Shown: in pieces, positions 1 through 8,650 of the stretch
Layout of the letters: each line of letters opens with the position of its first letter
How positions within the stretch are numbered: position 1 is the first letter of the stretch
Assembly: GCA_903904735.1 (NCBI GenBank)
Contig: CAIVDM010000015.1
Coordinates: forward strand, 1-64,000
Reading direction: 5' to 3'
From: an uncultured delta proteobacterium
Lineage (GTDB): Bacteria > Bdellovibrionota_C > UBA2361 > OMII01
Length of the DNA stretch: 64,000 bases
Program-made: the position numbers and the translations under genes
The notes under the pieces: generated by a model
Told to the model about the DNA's origin: nothing
Databases searched by the model: none
What the model saw: the letters and a program-made list of their open reading frames with translations, nothing else

Positions 1-732
1 ATCGTGGGGCAGGAGCTGGGCCGCGAACTCGGTCGTGTCCTCCCGCTCAGCTTTGGTTTCGCCCACCGCGAGACCGCCGAGCACGTATCCGTCAAAGGGT
101 ATCTCGGTTATCCGCAGCGCGCTTTCCCTACGCAGATGTGGGTAACAGGCGCCCTGGACGATACCAAAGAGCGCCTGCGGCGATTCTCCTCTGGCCGCGA
201 AGCTTCTGTGCGCCCAGCGGGTCGTTAGTTCAAGCGCCGCGCGAGTCGTGGCTTCATCCGACGTTGAGTTGATGCAGTGATCGAGTACCATCATGATGTC
301 GCTGCCGATGATTCGCTGCATCTCGATGCTGCGCTCTGGCGAGAGCATGATGCGTTTGCCGTCGGTATAGCTTCGGAAAGAGGCGCCCTCTTCGGTCATT
401 CTTATCTGTTTGCTCAGGGAGAAGACCTGGAACCCACCAGAATCAGTTAGAACCGAATGGTGCCACTTCATAAAGCGGTGAATATCGCCGTGACGTTGAA
501 AGACCTCTGGACCTGGACGAATTAAAAGGTGGTAGGTATTGGCGAGGAGTACCTGGTAGTCGAGTCCTTTGGCGTCATCGAGGTCGGTGTATTTCAGCGC
601 CGCCTGAGTCGCCACGGGCATGAATATGGGGGTCTGTACGGTTCCGTGTAGGGTCTTAATCGTGAGGGCGCGGGCGTGGCACCATGGGTCCGTCGCGTCA
701 ATAATACAGGGAAGTCGAAGTGTAGTGGTCAT
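1..732 (-). CDS. tgt: Queuine/preQ1 tRNA-ribosyltransferase, 3' end cut by the window edge
   Basis: It exchanges guanine 34 in the anticodon of GUN tRNAs (Asp, Asn, His, Tyr) for preQ1 during queuosine synthesis in the cytoplasm. The 244 visible codons hold the TIM-barrel N-terminal part: TVQTPIFMPVATQ near residue 30, LANTYHLLIRPG, the catalytic-region motif TDSGGFQVFSLS near residue 95, and later LFGIVQGACYP and YVLGGLAVGE. The family is about 370-380 residues long, so roughly 130 residues lie outside the window. The start is the ATG whose complement ends at 732. No strong ribosome-binding site is visible in front of it. A transporter for queuosine precursors (23879-24559) lies elsewhere in the same window. 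The family call is secure. Confidence 0.95.
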   Translation of the reverse strand, partial: MTTTLRLPCIIDATDPWCHARALTIKTLHGTVQTPIFMPVATQAALKYTDLDDAKGLDYQVLLANTYHLLIRPGPEVFQRHGDIHRFMKWHHSVLTDSGGFQVFSLSKQIRMTEEGASFRSYTDGKRIMLSPERSIEMQRIIGSDIMMVLDHCINSTSDEATTRAALELTTRWAHRSFAARGESPQALFGIVQGACYPHLRRESALRITEIPFDGYVLGGLAVGETKAEREDTTEFAAQLLPHD

Positions 733-852
733 GGCGCTGTCACTATAGCTATTCTAGTTTCTGTCCATAAAATCAAAAATGGCAGAAACTATCCGCCGTA
801 GCTCGTCTCATTCATTAGGGACGTGTGTGCCATGGGCGGAGGCGGATTGTAA

Positions 853-908
853 CCTGTCTGTGACAGGACGGGAACTACTCTCTACCTTTGTAGCGTGGGG
901 CGTCCCAC
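853..908. promoter_or_regulatory. Two short inverted repeats upstream of the 974 gene
   Basis: CCTGTC (853-858) and GACAGG (862-867) form a perfect 6-bp inverted repeat with a 3-nt spacer. GTGGG (895-899) and CCCAC (904-908) form a second one, followed directly by TATTAT, which could be a -10 element. The gene starts at 974. A promoter with an operator is possible, but no good -35 box is obvious, so this is only a candidate. Confidence 0.2.
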
Positions 909-973
909 TATTATGCTATTCTAGGGGCCGCCAGCGCGGTTTTAGGTGTAAGGGAGCGATATCCGGGCGAGTT

Positions 974-2170
974 ATGTCACAGGAACAGAACGTTATTCAG
1001 GCATCCGATGATCCTCGTGGGGCGGTAGTCCGCTTCATAGAGTCGCTTCGTTCCAACAAAGGATTCGAGCCGATAAAGGCGCGGATTCGGGTTGTGCCTC
1101 GCGGGCTTTTTATCGAGGAGCGAGTGATTGATCAGGTCATCACTGAGTTTCAAACGTGGCTGACAAAGGCTAGCGCCGGAGCTGCTCAAAAAACCTTTGA
1201 GAAGACGAAGCAGTGGCTTTTTGAGGATGGGGAGCCTGAACGGTTCTACGTAGTCGAAGGTAAAATCACCCTCACCGGATACATCATCGCCGCGCAGGTG
1301 GGGGCGCCTCAGAGGTTTGGGCTTCCGTACTATCTTGGCTCTCTCTTACCAAGCTCAACGTATCTTCATCCATCGGATCCTGAGCTCGCTCGCTGCAAAG
1401 GTCTCGAAGTCAGGTCGAGCGGTAGCGGCGTTGAGGCGGTAGTTCAGAAACGCGATAAGCGGCTGATACTATCCGAACAAACTATCAAGAGCTTTGAGGA
1501 GCTCGCGAAGGGCTCGCCTTTCCTCCAACGTCGGTATCCTGGAAGCGAGAAAAACCTCTCAGTGTGCGTGCGAGCCCTGGCGGGACTTGTTCGTAGGGCC
1601 CGCGCGGTACCGCGAGGATTTCCGATGCTCGTTCCCTTCGACGTGAAGACGATGAAGCATCGAGAGGTCCGTGTCGCGGGCAAGTTTCTTTTCGTTGAGG
1701 AGCGAGGGAAAATAACCCGCATCATCGAGGCGCATGGGCGCAATTTAAGCTCTTTCTTGCGGAGCGAGCTCTCGCGTGTGCCTCGGGAGAAACTTGGATC
1801 GTTTCGATTGACGCCGAAACACCGCGATTTAGTCGGGTTTTACGAACGCGCGGGTAAACGAACCTCCGTTCACGCGCGCGCTTTCGCGGAGTTTTCGGAA
1901 TTGATCCGCAGGGCACGTGATCCGAGAGAGAAGTTCACTGGTTGGTTTACGGCCGGTGAGTGCTTCGAGAAATTCTCCTCTTTTTTCCAGCTTTCACAAC
2001 CGATCGAGCGTCACAAAGTCGCGTCGTCGATCGAGCGGTTCGACCTTCAGGGCGCCGAGTATCGAGCGTATGGTGGTTGGATATTCACGTTGTCTCGCGA
2101 GAAAACGATCATGCGAGTGGTCGCCCGTCACGTCCGAATGCCCGGACAGCGAAGGAAAAAGGCGTCATGA
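974..2170 (+). CDS. Unknown protein with three similar beta-hairpin-like segments
   Basis: I do not recognise a family for this 398-residue, strongly basic protein without signal peptide or membrane segments. Three stretches resemble each other: around residue 33 (RIRVVPRGLFIEERV), residue 227 (REVRVAGKFLFVEERGKI) and residue 360 (YRAYGGWIFTLSREKTI). Each has a basic strand, a hydrophobic strand and then an acidic turn, which suggests an internal repeat. An open frame extends upstream to 779, but its residues look non-coding. I chose ATG 974 because the conserved-looking sequence begins there. The stop codon overlaps the start of the ABC ATPase (ATGA, 2167-2170), so translation is probably coupled, which suggests a functional link to that exporter. 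The function is unknown. Confidence 0.7.
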   Translation: MSQEQNVIQASDDPRGAVVRFIESLRSNKGFEPIKARIRVVPRGLFIEERVIDQVITEFQTWLTKASAGAAQKTFEKTKQWLFEDGEPERFYVVEGKITLTGYIIAAQVGAPQRFGLPYYLGSLLPSSTYLHPSDPELARCKGLEVRSSGSGVEAVVQKRDKRLILSEQTIKSFEELAKGSPFLQRRYPGSEKNLSVCVRALAGLVRRARAVPRGFPMLVPFDVKTMKHREVRVAGKFLFVEERGKITRIIEAHGRNLSSFLRSELSRVPREKLGSFRLTPKHRDLVGFYERAGKRTSVHARAFAEFSELIRRARDPREKFTGWFTAGECFEKFSSFFQLSQPIERHKVASSIERFDLQGAEYRAYGGWIFTLSREKTIMRVVARHVRMPGQRRKKAS

Positions 2171-2850
2171 GTGACACCAGAGCTATCGTGGTCGAGGCTG
2201 AACGAATCTCAAAGTCATTCGCTCAGGGAGAGCAACGAGTGGACGCTGTCCATGAAGTTTCTTTGCTCTTACGTGAGGGCGATTTCATCGCGCTGACCGG
2301 TCCCTCAGGGTGCGGAAAAAGCACGCTGCTTAATATACTTGGACTTGTTGAGTCACAATCATCAGGAGTGCTGCGTCTTGATGGGACGATAATCCCGTCG
2401 ACATCCGGTGGCGTCTTGCGGGAGTTGCGCCGAGAAAAAGTCGGGTATGTTTTTCAGGCGTTTAACCTCCTCTCGACTCTCACTGCCCTTGAGAATGTTA
2501 TGGTGCCTTTGATGCTTGTCACGGGAGACAGGGCGCGAAGCGAAGCGCGCGCGGGCGAGTTGCTGCGTGACCTTGGAATGGAGCATCGGGCCAATTCACT
2601 GCCCGCCACCCTCTCAGGTGGAGAAGCTCAGCGTGTCGCTATAGCTCGAGCGGTCGCGCACCATCCGCGTTATATTCTGGCGGATGAGCCAACGGGAAAT
2701 CTCGATTCCTTAGCGGGAGAGAGAGTCTTAACGCTTTTACGGGATATCGCGAACTCGGGCACCGCCGTTCTCATGGCGACGCACAGTGAAGGCGCGCTAC
2801 GGTATTGTTCACGAACGCTTCGAATGCGTGACGGTGGGCTCATTGAATAA
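2167..2850 (+). CDS. ABC transporter ATP-binding protein, LolD/MacB class (AttE-like)
   Basis: This 227-residue nucleotide-binding subunit would power the FtsX-type permease that follows. It has Walker A (GPSGCGKST) near residue 43, a Q-loop (YVFQAFNLL), the signature LSGGEAQRVAIARA, Walker B (YILADEPTGNLDS) and the switch histidine in MATHS. The length and the ADEPTGNLD form of Walker B are typical of the LolD/MacB/FtsE branch, which drives mechanotransmission or lipoprotein release rather than classical import. The open frame extends upstream to 1960, but the ATG at 2167 overlaps the preceding stop and gives the canonical N-terminus. With the permease and the secreted hydrolase-like protein downstream, it matches the AttE-F-G-H arrangement described in Agrobacterium. 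The substrate is unknown. Confidence 0.9.
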   Translation: MSDTRAIVVEAERISKSFAQGEQRVDAVHEVSLLLREGDFIALTGPSGCGKSTLLNILGLVESQSSGVLRLDGTIIPSTSGGVLRELRREKVGYVFQAFNLLSTLTALENVMVPLMLVTGDRARSEARAGELLRDLGMEHRANSLPATLSGGEAQRVAIARAVAHHPRYILADEPTGNLDSLAGERVLTLLRDIANSGTAVLMATHSEGALRYCSRTLRMRDGGLIE

Positions 2851-2878
2851 TGTTGTCTTCTCGGCGCGTCGGAGCGTC

Positions 2879-5374
2879 ATGCCGTTCTGGTTATGGGTTC
2901 GTTTTATCGCGCGACGATGGGCGACTAATCCGCTCCGGATTGGTCTGCTCGTGCTCTCGGTGGCGCTCGCCACCACCTTATGGACCGCGGTCACGAGAGT
3001 CGCGTTTTCGAGTGTTGAGTCATTCGAGGAGAGTATCGGCCTGAATGACGAGAGGTTCGCTATCCGGGTCTCCTCGCGTGGCGGACGTATGAGCTCTCAG
3101 CGTGTCGCGGCGGCGCTTATGACGCTACCGGCGGTATCCGATGTGGTGTTTATAACGAGAGAGTCGGGTCTTATCGCTAGAGTAACAGAAGCAGCCCAGC
3201 ACGGTGAGTCCTCACCCATTATGGTAGTCGGGCTCGGCGGCATCGGCTCTCGTGTGGTGACACCGATGGCGGAAGACACAGCGGCGATCTCCGGGAATAC
3301 GATGCGATCGCTGGGGCTCAAGGTAGGCGACGCGGTGGCGCTTCGATGGGGCACCGAACCTAAAGTGTTCAAAGTCGCTCTTCTGCCAAAGGGAGATCAA
3401 GCGCTTTTCGCGAGGGCCGCTGTTGTCTCTCTTGAACGCTTCTCGAGCGTAGGGAGCGTGGATGAGGTTTTGATCGCCCCCAGGCGGAATGTCTCTCTGT
3501 CGCAGGTGATTCAAGACCTCGAAGTTTGGGTAAGGTCATCTTCTGGCAGTGATCTCATAACGGTTGAGCCAATTACCGCCCCGATCGAGCGGGCGCGGGC
3601 GGTAACCGCGGCGTATCGGTTTAACATCTTCATAGTCGCCGCCATGAGTCTGTGTGTCTGCGCTTTATTGGTGTATCAGGCGACGCAGCTGAGTTTGATA
3701 GCGCTATCTCGCGAGGTCTCTATCCTTAGCGCGCTTGGTTTGAGCGCCTCCGAGTTGGGATCAGCTCTCGTGCTAGAGGCGGCGATCGCGAGCGCGTGTG
3801 GGGCTATACTCGGATTAATCGTTGGGTATCCCGTCACGATCACTATCACGAACTCACTTCTTGCGACGGCTTACGATCTCTATAGCGTCGAGTTCTCGGT
3901 TCTTTCCAGAGGTGATTACGCCCTTCGCGCGCTCGCGACGATTCTCACGGTGACCGTTGTTGGAAGCTTGAGCGCCACCGCCGCGGCGATACGAGCCGTA
4001 TCGGGGAGCGTAAGCCACGGAGCGCGTCGAGAGAGAGTTCATGTGCGACCGATATCACGGGGTCTGGCGCTCACGGCGACGGCAACAACCAGCGCGATCA
4101 TGGTCGTCTGCCTCGTTTGGCTTAGGCTGAGTCCAACTGTCGTCCTTACCTACCTAGCGGTGGGGTTCTGTCTTATATGGGTGGCTGGGACCGCTTTGGG
4201 CGCTTTGGCGGTTGTTCCAGGTTTTCTGATATCGCGGAGCTCGGGACTCTCTCGAATGCTGGCGGGATCGCATCTTCGCCGATCGGGTGGTTCTTACGCG
4301 TTCGGCGTAATCGCGTCAGCGGTGGCTATCGCCCTCATGACTTCGTTGGCGTGCATGGTCGGAAGCTTCCGAGGGACCCTTCGAGACTGGAGTCGTATTA
4401 GATTACAGGGTGATCTCTTCGTCTCATCGGCGATCTCGGGAGATGGACATGAGTCCCGTATAGGTCAGGGGGTAGTGAACGGCATACGAGAGGATCCCGA
4501 AGTGTCACGCGTGGTGGCGTATCGCGAGACGAGAGATTCAGTTAATGGAAGAGATGTCATCGTCGCCGGCACTGATATAAGGGCTCAGTGCGCCCGTGGC
4601 GTGTACATTTTCGTGAATGGAAGTTGTGAGGAGGTTCAAAACCACGACGCTCCATTCGTCCTGATCAGCGAGAGCGCCGCGCGTAAGGGCGATCTATCCC
4701 GAGGGGATCTAGTGTTGGTGCGACGAAGGCCATTGAGAGTGGCTGGCGTGTTACGGGAATTCGGCACAGAACAACCTCTCTTCGTGACGGATGAATCGCT
4801 TTTCAACGATTTGTATGATTCGCCTGACGCGAAAACGCTAACTATTGATCTACGGGACGCGTCTCGGGTCGAGATGGTTCGAGAGTCACTAGAACGACGC
4901 TACAAGGAGCCGATCGTCGTTCGCAATCATCGAGAGCTCTTAGGCTTAGTCGAGGATATCTTCAATCGAACATTCACCGTGACTGATAGTGTCCGATGGG
5001 TCGTGTTTGTTCTTGCTTTCGCGGGGCTTGTGTCAGGGTATCTGCAACACGCGTGGGAGCGTCGAGTTGACCTCCGCGTGCTCGATGTTCAAGGCGCGAG
5101 TCACGGAGAGTGGACGATCATGTTTTGCGTCGAGGCGATCACCATAGTCGCGGTATCGATTGTGGCGGGCGGCGTTGGTGGGGTGATGTTAGGATATATC
5201 CTCACTGAGTATCTAAATCCGCTCGTTTTTGGCTGGCGATTGCATTTTGATATTGGCTCGGCGGTGGTGATGGAGCTCGTGGGCTTCATGTTGATATGCG
5301 TTGTTTCAATGGTCGCCGGAGCGCTGTTCGTGGTGCGGCGTATTAGGCGAAGTGTGGGACTGAGAGATGAATAA
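2879..5374 (+). CDS. FtsX/MacB-type ABC permease, fused AttF/AttG-like
   Basis: This 831-residue inner-membrane permease pairs with the ATPase upstream. One transmembrane helix lies near residues 20-40, followed by a periplasmic domain of about 220 residues. A block of helices (about residues 245-400) has the FtsX-type segment SLIALSREVSILSALGLS. A second helix pair and periplasmic region follow, and a final helical block covers residues 700-825. Two complete FtsX halves in one chain is what would result from joining the two permeases of other AttEFGH sets. An upstream in-frame start at 2786 overlaps the ATPase gene. ATG 2879 gives the expected cytosolic N-terminus (MPFWLWVRFIARRW). The stop overlaps the next gene by 8 nt. 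The transported substrate cannot be read from sequence. Confidence 0.85.
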   Translation: MPFWLWVRFIARRWATNPLRIGLLVLSVALATTLWTAVTRVAFSSVESFEESIGLNDERFAIRVSSRGGRMSSQRVAAALMTLPAVSDVVFITRESGLIARVTEAAQHGESSPIMVVGLGGIGSRVVTPMAEDTAAISGNTMRSLGLKVGDAVALRWGTEPKVFKVALLPKGDQALFARAAVVSLERFSSVGSVDEVLIAPRRNVSLSQVIQDLEVWVRSSSGSDLITVEPITAPIERARAVTAAYRFNIFIVAAMSLCVCALLVYQATQLSLIALSREVSILSALGLSASELGSALVLEAAIASACGAILGLIVGYPVTITITNSLLATAYDLYSVEFSVLSRGDYALRALATILTVTVVGSLSATAAAIRAVSGSVSHGARRERVHVRPISRGLALTATATTSAIMVVCLVWLRLSPTVVLTYLAVGFCLIWVAGTALGALAVVPGFLISRSSGLSRMLAGSHLRRSGGSYAFGVIASAVAIALMTSLACMVGSFRGTLRDWSRIRLQGDLFVSSAISGDGHESRIGQGVVNGIREDPEVSRVVAYRETRDSVNGRDVIVAGTDIRAQCARGVYIFVNGSCEEVQNHDAPFVLISESAARKGDLSRGDLVLVRRRPLRVAGVLREFGTEQPLFVTDESLFNDLYDSPDAKTLTIDLRDASRVEMVRESLERRYKEPIVVRNHRELLGLVEDIFNRTFTVTDSVRWVVFVLAFAGLVSGYLQHAWERRVDLRVLDVQGASHGEWTIMFCVEAITIVAVSIVAGGVGGVMLGYILTEYLNPLVFGWRLHFDIGSAVVMELVGFMLICVVSMVAGALFVVRRIRRSVGLRDE

Positions 5375-6431
5375 TTTACTGAAGCTGTGTATTTCGTTTC
5401 TGGCGCTTTTCTCAGTCGCTCATGCCGAGCCCTTCAGGCGAGCGGAGCCGGGGCATGTATGGAGCTTTCCCCGAGATCACGGAAGACACTCTGATTTTCA
5501 GACCGAGTGGTGGTATTATACGGGACAGCTCTTTGATTCCGAGCGCGATATCTTTCAGGCCAGGCCACGATACGGGTTTCAATTAACTTTTTTTCGCCGC
5601 GCTACATCGGTTGACGGGAAATCCAAGGATCAATTCATGGCGCATGCCGTGGTAACGGACCTCAGAAAGGGAAAGACCCTCTGGAGTTCTCGTCTGGGAG
5701 GAGCGGAGCTCGGGCTATCGGGAGCGAGCCAGTCGTTTCTTCGGGTGTGGTCTGGCGATTGGACAATCGACACGATTGGAGCGGACCAGTTCTTGCGCTT
5801 TAGCGTGACGGACAAGGACGAGGAGATCTCGGTACGGCTTAATGTTCGCGACATTCAAGCCCCATGGCTGCAAGGACAGAATGGATGGAGCCAGAAAGCG
5901 AATTGTTCTGGCTGCGCTTCGCAGTACTACTCTTTGCCTCGTCTGCCGATAGTGGGGGAGGTAATTCGAGGTGAGTCGAGCGAGACGCTCCGTGGTCTTG
6001 GATGGATGGACCATGAGTTTATGACTAACTCGCTTGCGGACACTCAGGTCGGCTGGGATTGGATGGGCCTCATGCTCAAAGATGGGCGTAGTTTAATGGT
6101 GTACCGTTTACGACGAGAGGATGGTTCTCTTGATTTCGCGGCAGGCGCGATACGCTCAACAGACGGCGAGAAGGTTCTTCGGCAGGGAGATTTCTCGATC
6201 ACGCCCCTTAAGACATGGAAAAGCTCGACGAGCAAAGCGGAGTATCCGATCGCCTGGAGAGTCGAGGTCCCATCAGAGGGCATTCAGGTCGTTCTTACCG
6301 CCCGAGTCGCGGATTGTGAGTTAGGTGAGGCGAATCAGACGCGTTACTGGGAGGGGCCCGTAGCGAGCGAGGGAGAGGATGTTCTCGGGTATCTAGAGAT
6401 GACAGGTTACAGCGGTCGAGTAAAGTTTTAG
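5367..6431 (+). CDS. AttH-like secreted protein (CrtC/lipocalin-like fold, COG5621-type)
   Basis: The product has 354 residues with a signal peptide (hydrophobic core LLKLCISFLALFSVAHA, probable cleavage after residue 20), so it should be periplasmic. Diagnostic AttH segments are FQTEWWYYTGQL near residue 46, the LGWMDHEF motif near residue 210 and GWDWMGLMLKDGRSLMVYRLR just after it. The family is called predicted hydrolase or hydroxyneurosporene-dehydrogenase-like, but its substrate is not established. The 8-nt overlap with the permease and the shared operon point to a role with the exporter, perhaps accepting or processing a lipid-like substrate. The family call is secure; the biochemical role is open. 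Confidence 0.88.
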   Translation: MNNLLKLCISFLALFSVAHAEPFRRAEPGHVWSFPRDHGRHSDFQTEWWYYTGQLFDSERDIFQARPRYGFQLTFFRRATSVDGKSKDQFMAHAVVTDLRKGKTLWSSRLGGAELGLSGASQSFLRVWSGDWTIDTIGADQFLRFSVTDKDEEISVRLNVRDIQAPWLQGQNGWSQKANCSGCASQYYSLPRLPIVGEVIRGESSETLRGLGWMDHEFMTNSLADTQVGWDWMGLMLKDGRSLMVYRLRREDGSLDFAAGAIRSTDGEKVLRQGDFSITPLKTWKSSTSKAEYPIAWRVEVPSEGIQVVLTARVADCELGEANQTRYWEGPVASEGEDVLGYLEMTGYSGRVKF

Positions 6432-6484
6432 AAGTCCGTCATGAGATAGATAGGGTCGTTGTACGAAATGCCGAGTTATTTTTG

Positions 6485-6513
6485 TTGACTTTACCACCCC
6501 GCTTGCCTTACTT
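6485..6513 (+). promoter_or_regulatory. Possible trp promoter
   Basis: TTGACT (6485-6490), a 17-nt spacer and TTACTT (6508-6513) resemble a sigma70 promoter. Transcription would then start at about 6520, which would make the leader ATG at 6521 nearly leaderless. That conflicts with the GGAG in front of it. The true promoter may therefore be further upstream. Confidence 0.25.
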
Positions 6514-6520
6514 TGGAGAA

Positions 6521-6577
6521 ATGTCGAACGTGCTTTCTAGCATCGCAATCTCCTCTCGAGCCTCTTGGTGGGCGTAA
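6521..6577 (+). CDS. trpL: trp operon leader peptide with tandem Trp codons
   Basis: An 18-codon frame (MSNVLSSIAISSRASWWA, stop TAA) ends 82 nt before trpE and contains two adjacent TGG codons at 6566-6571. GGAG at 6515-6518 lies just 2 nt before the ATG. Tandem Trp codons in a short ORF before trpE are the hallmark of ribosome-mediated attenuation. Two helices are mutually exclusive. GGGCG (6570-6574), which overlaps the Trp codons, can pair with CGCCC (6595-6599), while the same CGCC can pair with GGCG (6606-6609). A short hairpin (CGAA, loop TGGA, TTCG at 6642-6653) sits just before the trpE ATG. No U-tract follows, so control may act on trpE translation rather than by termination. Confidence 0.65.
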   Translation: MSNVLSSIAISSRASWWA

Positions 6578-6658
6578 GCCCCGACATATACTCTCGCCCC
6601 CTAGCGGCGTAATCACCCCTTACCGATAATACTCTTACTCTCGAATGGATTCGTTACG

Positions 6659-8077
6659 ATGAATATCATCAGCCAATGTACAACCATCAATGCCGATCTT
6701 ACGTCGCCAGCGGCCGTCTTTTTAAGGTTGCGGGATACCCATACAAGGACGTTTCTCTTCGAGAGCTCTGATTATCACGGCGCGGGAGACTGCCGCTCGT
6801 TTGTGTGCACCGACCCAATAGCTGATTTTCGAATTGAGGATGGCGTGTGCCACGTGCAATACGGAACGGAAGCTCCCGTGACGACACCCGTTGACGAGGC
6901 AAGCGGATTAGCGACGCTGCTCTCGCGATTCATGAGTTCGATAAAGATTGAAAGACGAGGGCCGAGCTTTCCCAAGGGGGTCGAGCCGGGAGTTTTTGGG
7001 CATATCAGCTGGGAGGCGATTCCGTATCTTGAACAGATACGCTTTTCCAAACGCGCACCTGAAGGGCAGCGGATACCGGAAGTTCACTTTACGCTCTTTC
7101 GGTACGTGATCGCGTTTAATCCACTCCGCAATGAGGCGTATCTACTGCGGAATTACCTCTCGCATGATGATGACGCCTCGTTATCTCTGGAGGATTTTAT
7201 CGCGCGGGCCTTCACGGGTGATGTGAGGACCTATCCTTTTGCCGCTGAAGCAGACGAGGACTCTGTGCAAACCGACCAGCAGTTCATCGACCTGATAGGG
7301 ACCTGCAAGAAGCATATCGCGCGAGGCGATGTTTTTCAGATCGTACCGTCGCGACGCTACTCGCGACGGTACAAGGGAGATGACTTTCAGGTCTATCGAG
7401 CGCTCCGCTCGATCAATCCATCGCCATATCTCTTTTATTGCGACTATGGGGGCTTCCGTTTGTTTGGTTCTAGCCCTGAGGCGCAGATATCACTCTCAGG
7501 AGGAAGGGCGACGATCTTTCCACTGGCTGGCACCTACGCGAGAACAGGTGATGATATCGGTGACCGCGAGAAGGCGGAGCGGCTTTTGGAGGACCCCAAA
7601 GAGAACGCCGAGCACTGTATGTTGGTCGATTTGGCTCGCAATGACCTTAGCCGCCACTGCTCAGGGGTTCACGTTGAGCGATTCAGGGAGCCGCAGTATT
7701 TTTCGCATCTGATTCATCTTGTATCTAAAGTAACCGGTGAGTTAACGCACGGCACATCGCCAGTGCAGGTAGTCTGTGACACCTTTCCGGCGGGAACGCT
7801 CTCAGGAGCGCCGAAACATCGGGCGATGCAGATCCTAGACGAAAATGAACCGCATGGACGGGGACATTATGGCGGATGTGTCGGGTTCTTGGGATTCAAC
7901 GGGGACGCCATATTGGGAATAATTATTCGCTCGTTTCTCAGCATCAATCAGAGGCTGATCTATCAAGCGGGGATGGGCATAGTGCACGATTCGATTCCGC
8001 AGAGTGAGGTCGATGAGGCGCACACCAAACTGCGCGCCCTTCGATTGGCTATACAACGCGCTTCTGAATTGAGGTGA
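6659..8077 (+). CDS. trpE: Anthranilate synthase component I
   Basis: It converts chorismate to anthranilate using ammonia supplied by TrpG, the first committed step to tryptophan. The 472-residue chain has the N-terminal feedback region (FLFESSDYHGAGDCRSF, equivalent to the LLES element that binds tryptophan). The C-terminal chorismate-binding domain follows, with IFPLAGTYARTG, ENAEHCMLVDLARNDLSRHC, FPAGTLSGAPKHRAMQI and the final QAGMGIVHDSIPQSEVDE. The length is normal. The start at ATG 6659 has only a weak ribosome-binding site, next to a small hairpin. That fits control by the leader peptide upstream. trpG follows after 3 nt. Confidence 0.96.
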   Translation: MNIISQCTTINADLTSPAAVFLRLRDTHTRTFLFESSDYHGAGDCRSFVCTDPIADFRIEDGVCHVQYGTEAPVTTPVDEASGLATLLSRFMSSIKIERRGPSFPKGVEPGVFGHISWEAIPYLEQIRFSKRAPEGQRIPEVHFTLFRYVIAFNPLRNEAYLLRNYLSHDDDASLSLEDFIARAFTGDVRTYPFAAEADEDSVQTDQQFIDLIGTCKKHIARGDVFQIVPSRRYSRRYKGDDFQVYRALRSINPSPYLFYCDYGGFRLFGSSPEAQISLSGGRATIFPLAGTYARTGDDIGDREKAERLLEDPKENAEHCMLVDLARNDLSRHCSGVHVERFREPQYFSHLIHLVSKVTGELTHGTSPVQVVCDTFPAGTLSGAPKHRAMQILDENEPHGRGHYGGCVGFLGFNGDAILGIIIRSFLSINQRLIYQAGMGIVHDSIPQSEVDEAHTKLRALRLAIQRASELR

Positions 8078-8080
8078 TCA

Positions 8081-8650
8081 ATGAAAATTCTTGTTATCGA
8101 TAACTACGACTCGTTCACCTACAACTTGGTGCATATGCTTCAGACATTTGAGGGTGTCTCTGTTGACGTGAAAAGAAATGATCAGATCCCCGTCTCAGGG
8201 GTGGGAGGCTACGAGAAGATAGTTCTCTCTCCGGGACCAGGTATTCCATCCGAGGCGGGATATATGCCGGAGATAGTAAGGGAGTACGCCCCCACAAAGA
8301 GCATCCTCGGAGTATGCTTAGGCCATCAATGTATTGGAGAGATTTTTGGAGGCGCCTTACGTAACTTATCGACCCCGATACACGGAAAGGCGACTACGAT
8401 ACAAGTCACCGATCCGAACGAGCGACTATTCAAGGGGTTTTCGAGCACCTTCGATGTCGGACGCTATCACTCGTGGGTCGTTGAGAAGGGCAGTCTGCCA
8501 GCGCGCGTGCGAGTGACCGCCGTTGATGAGGCGGGTGAGATCATGGCGCTCAGACACGAAAGCTATGATGTTTGCGGGGTACAATTTCACCCTGAGTCAA
8601 TTCTGACTCCACGAGGGCACGATATGCTCCGAAACTGGGTCGAAGGATGA
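8081..8650 (+). CDS. trpG: Anthranilate synthase component II (glutamine amidotransferase)
   Basis: This 189-residue class I glutamine amidotransferase releases ammonia from glutamine for TrpE. It begins with ILVIDNYDSFTYNLV and has the oxyanion element LSPGPGIP, the nucleophilic cysteine in GVCLGHQCIGE near residue 80, and the His-Glu pair in GVQFHPESILTPRG near residue 170. It overlaps trpD by 4 nt (ATGA). Such a subunit can also serve aminodeoxychorismate synthase (PabA), but no pabB is present here and the operon makes TrpG the natural reading. Confidence 0.95.
   Translation: MKILVIDNYDSFTYNLVHMLQTFEGVSVDVKRNDQIPVSGVGGYEKIVLSPGPGIPSEAGYMPEIVREYAPTKSILGVCLGHQCIGEIFGGALRNLSTPIHGKATTIQVTDPNERLFKGFSSTFDVGRYHSWVVEKGSLPARVRVTAVDEAGEIMALRHESYDVCGVQFHPESILTPRGHDMLRNWVEG

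Noticed and set aside
779-973. N-terminal extension of the 974 gene
   Set aside because: The residues are atypical, two inverted repeats and a promoter-like TATTAT lie inside it, and the better-looking protein sequence begins at 974.
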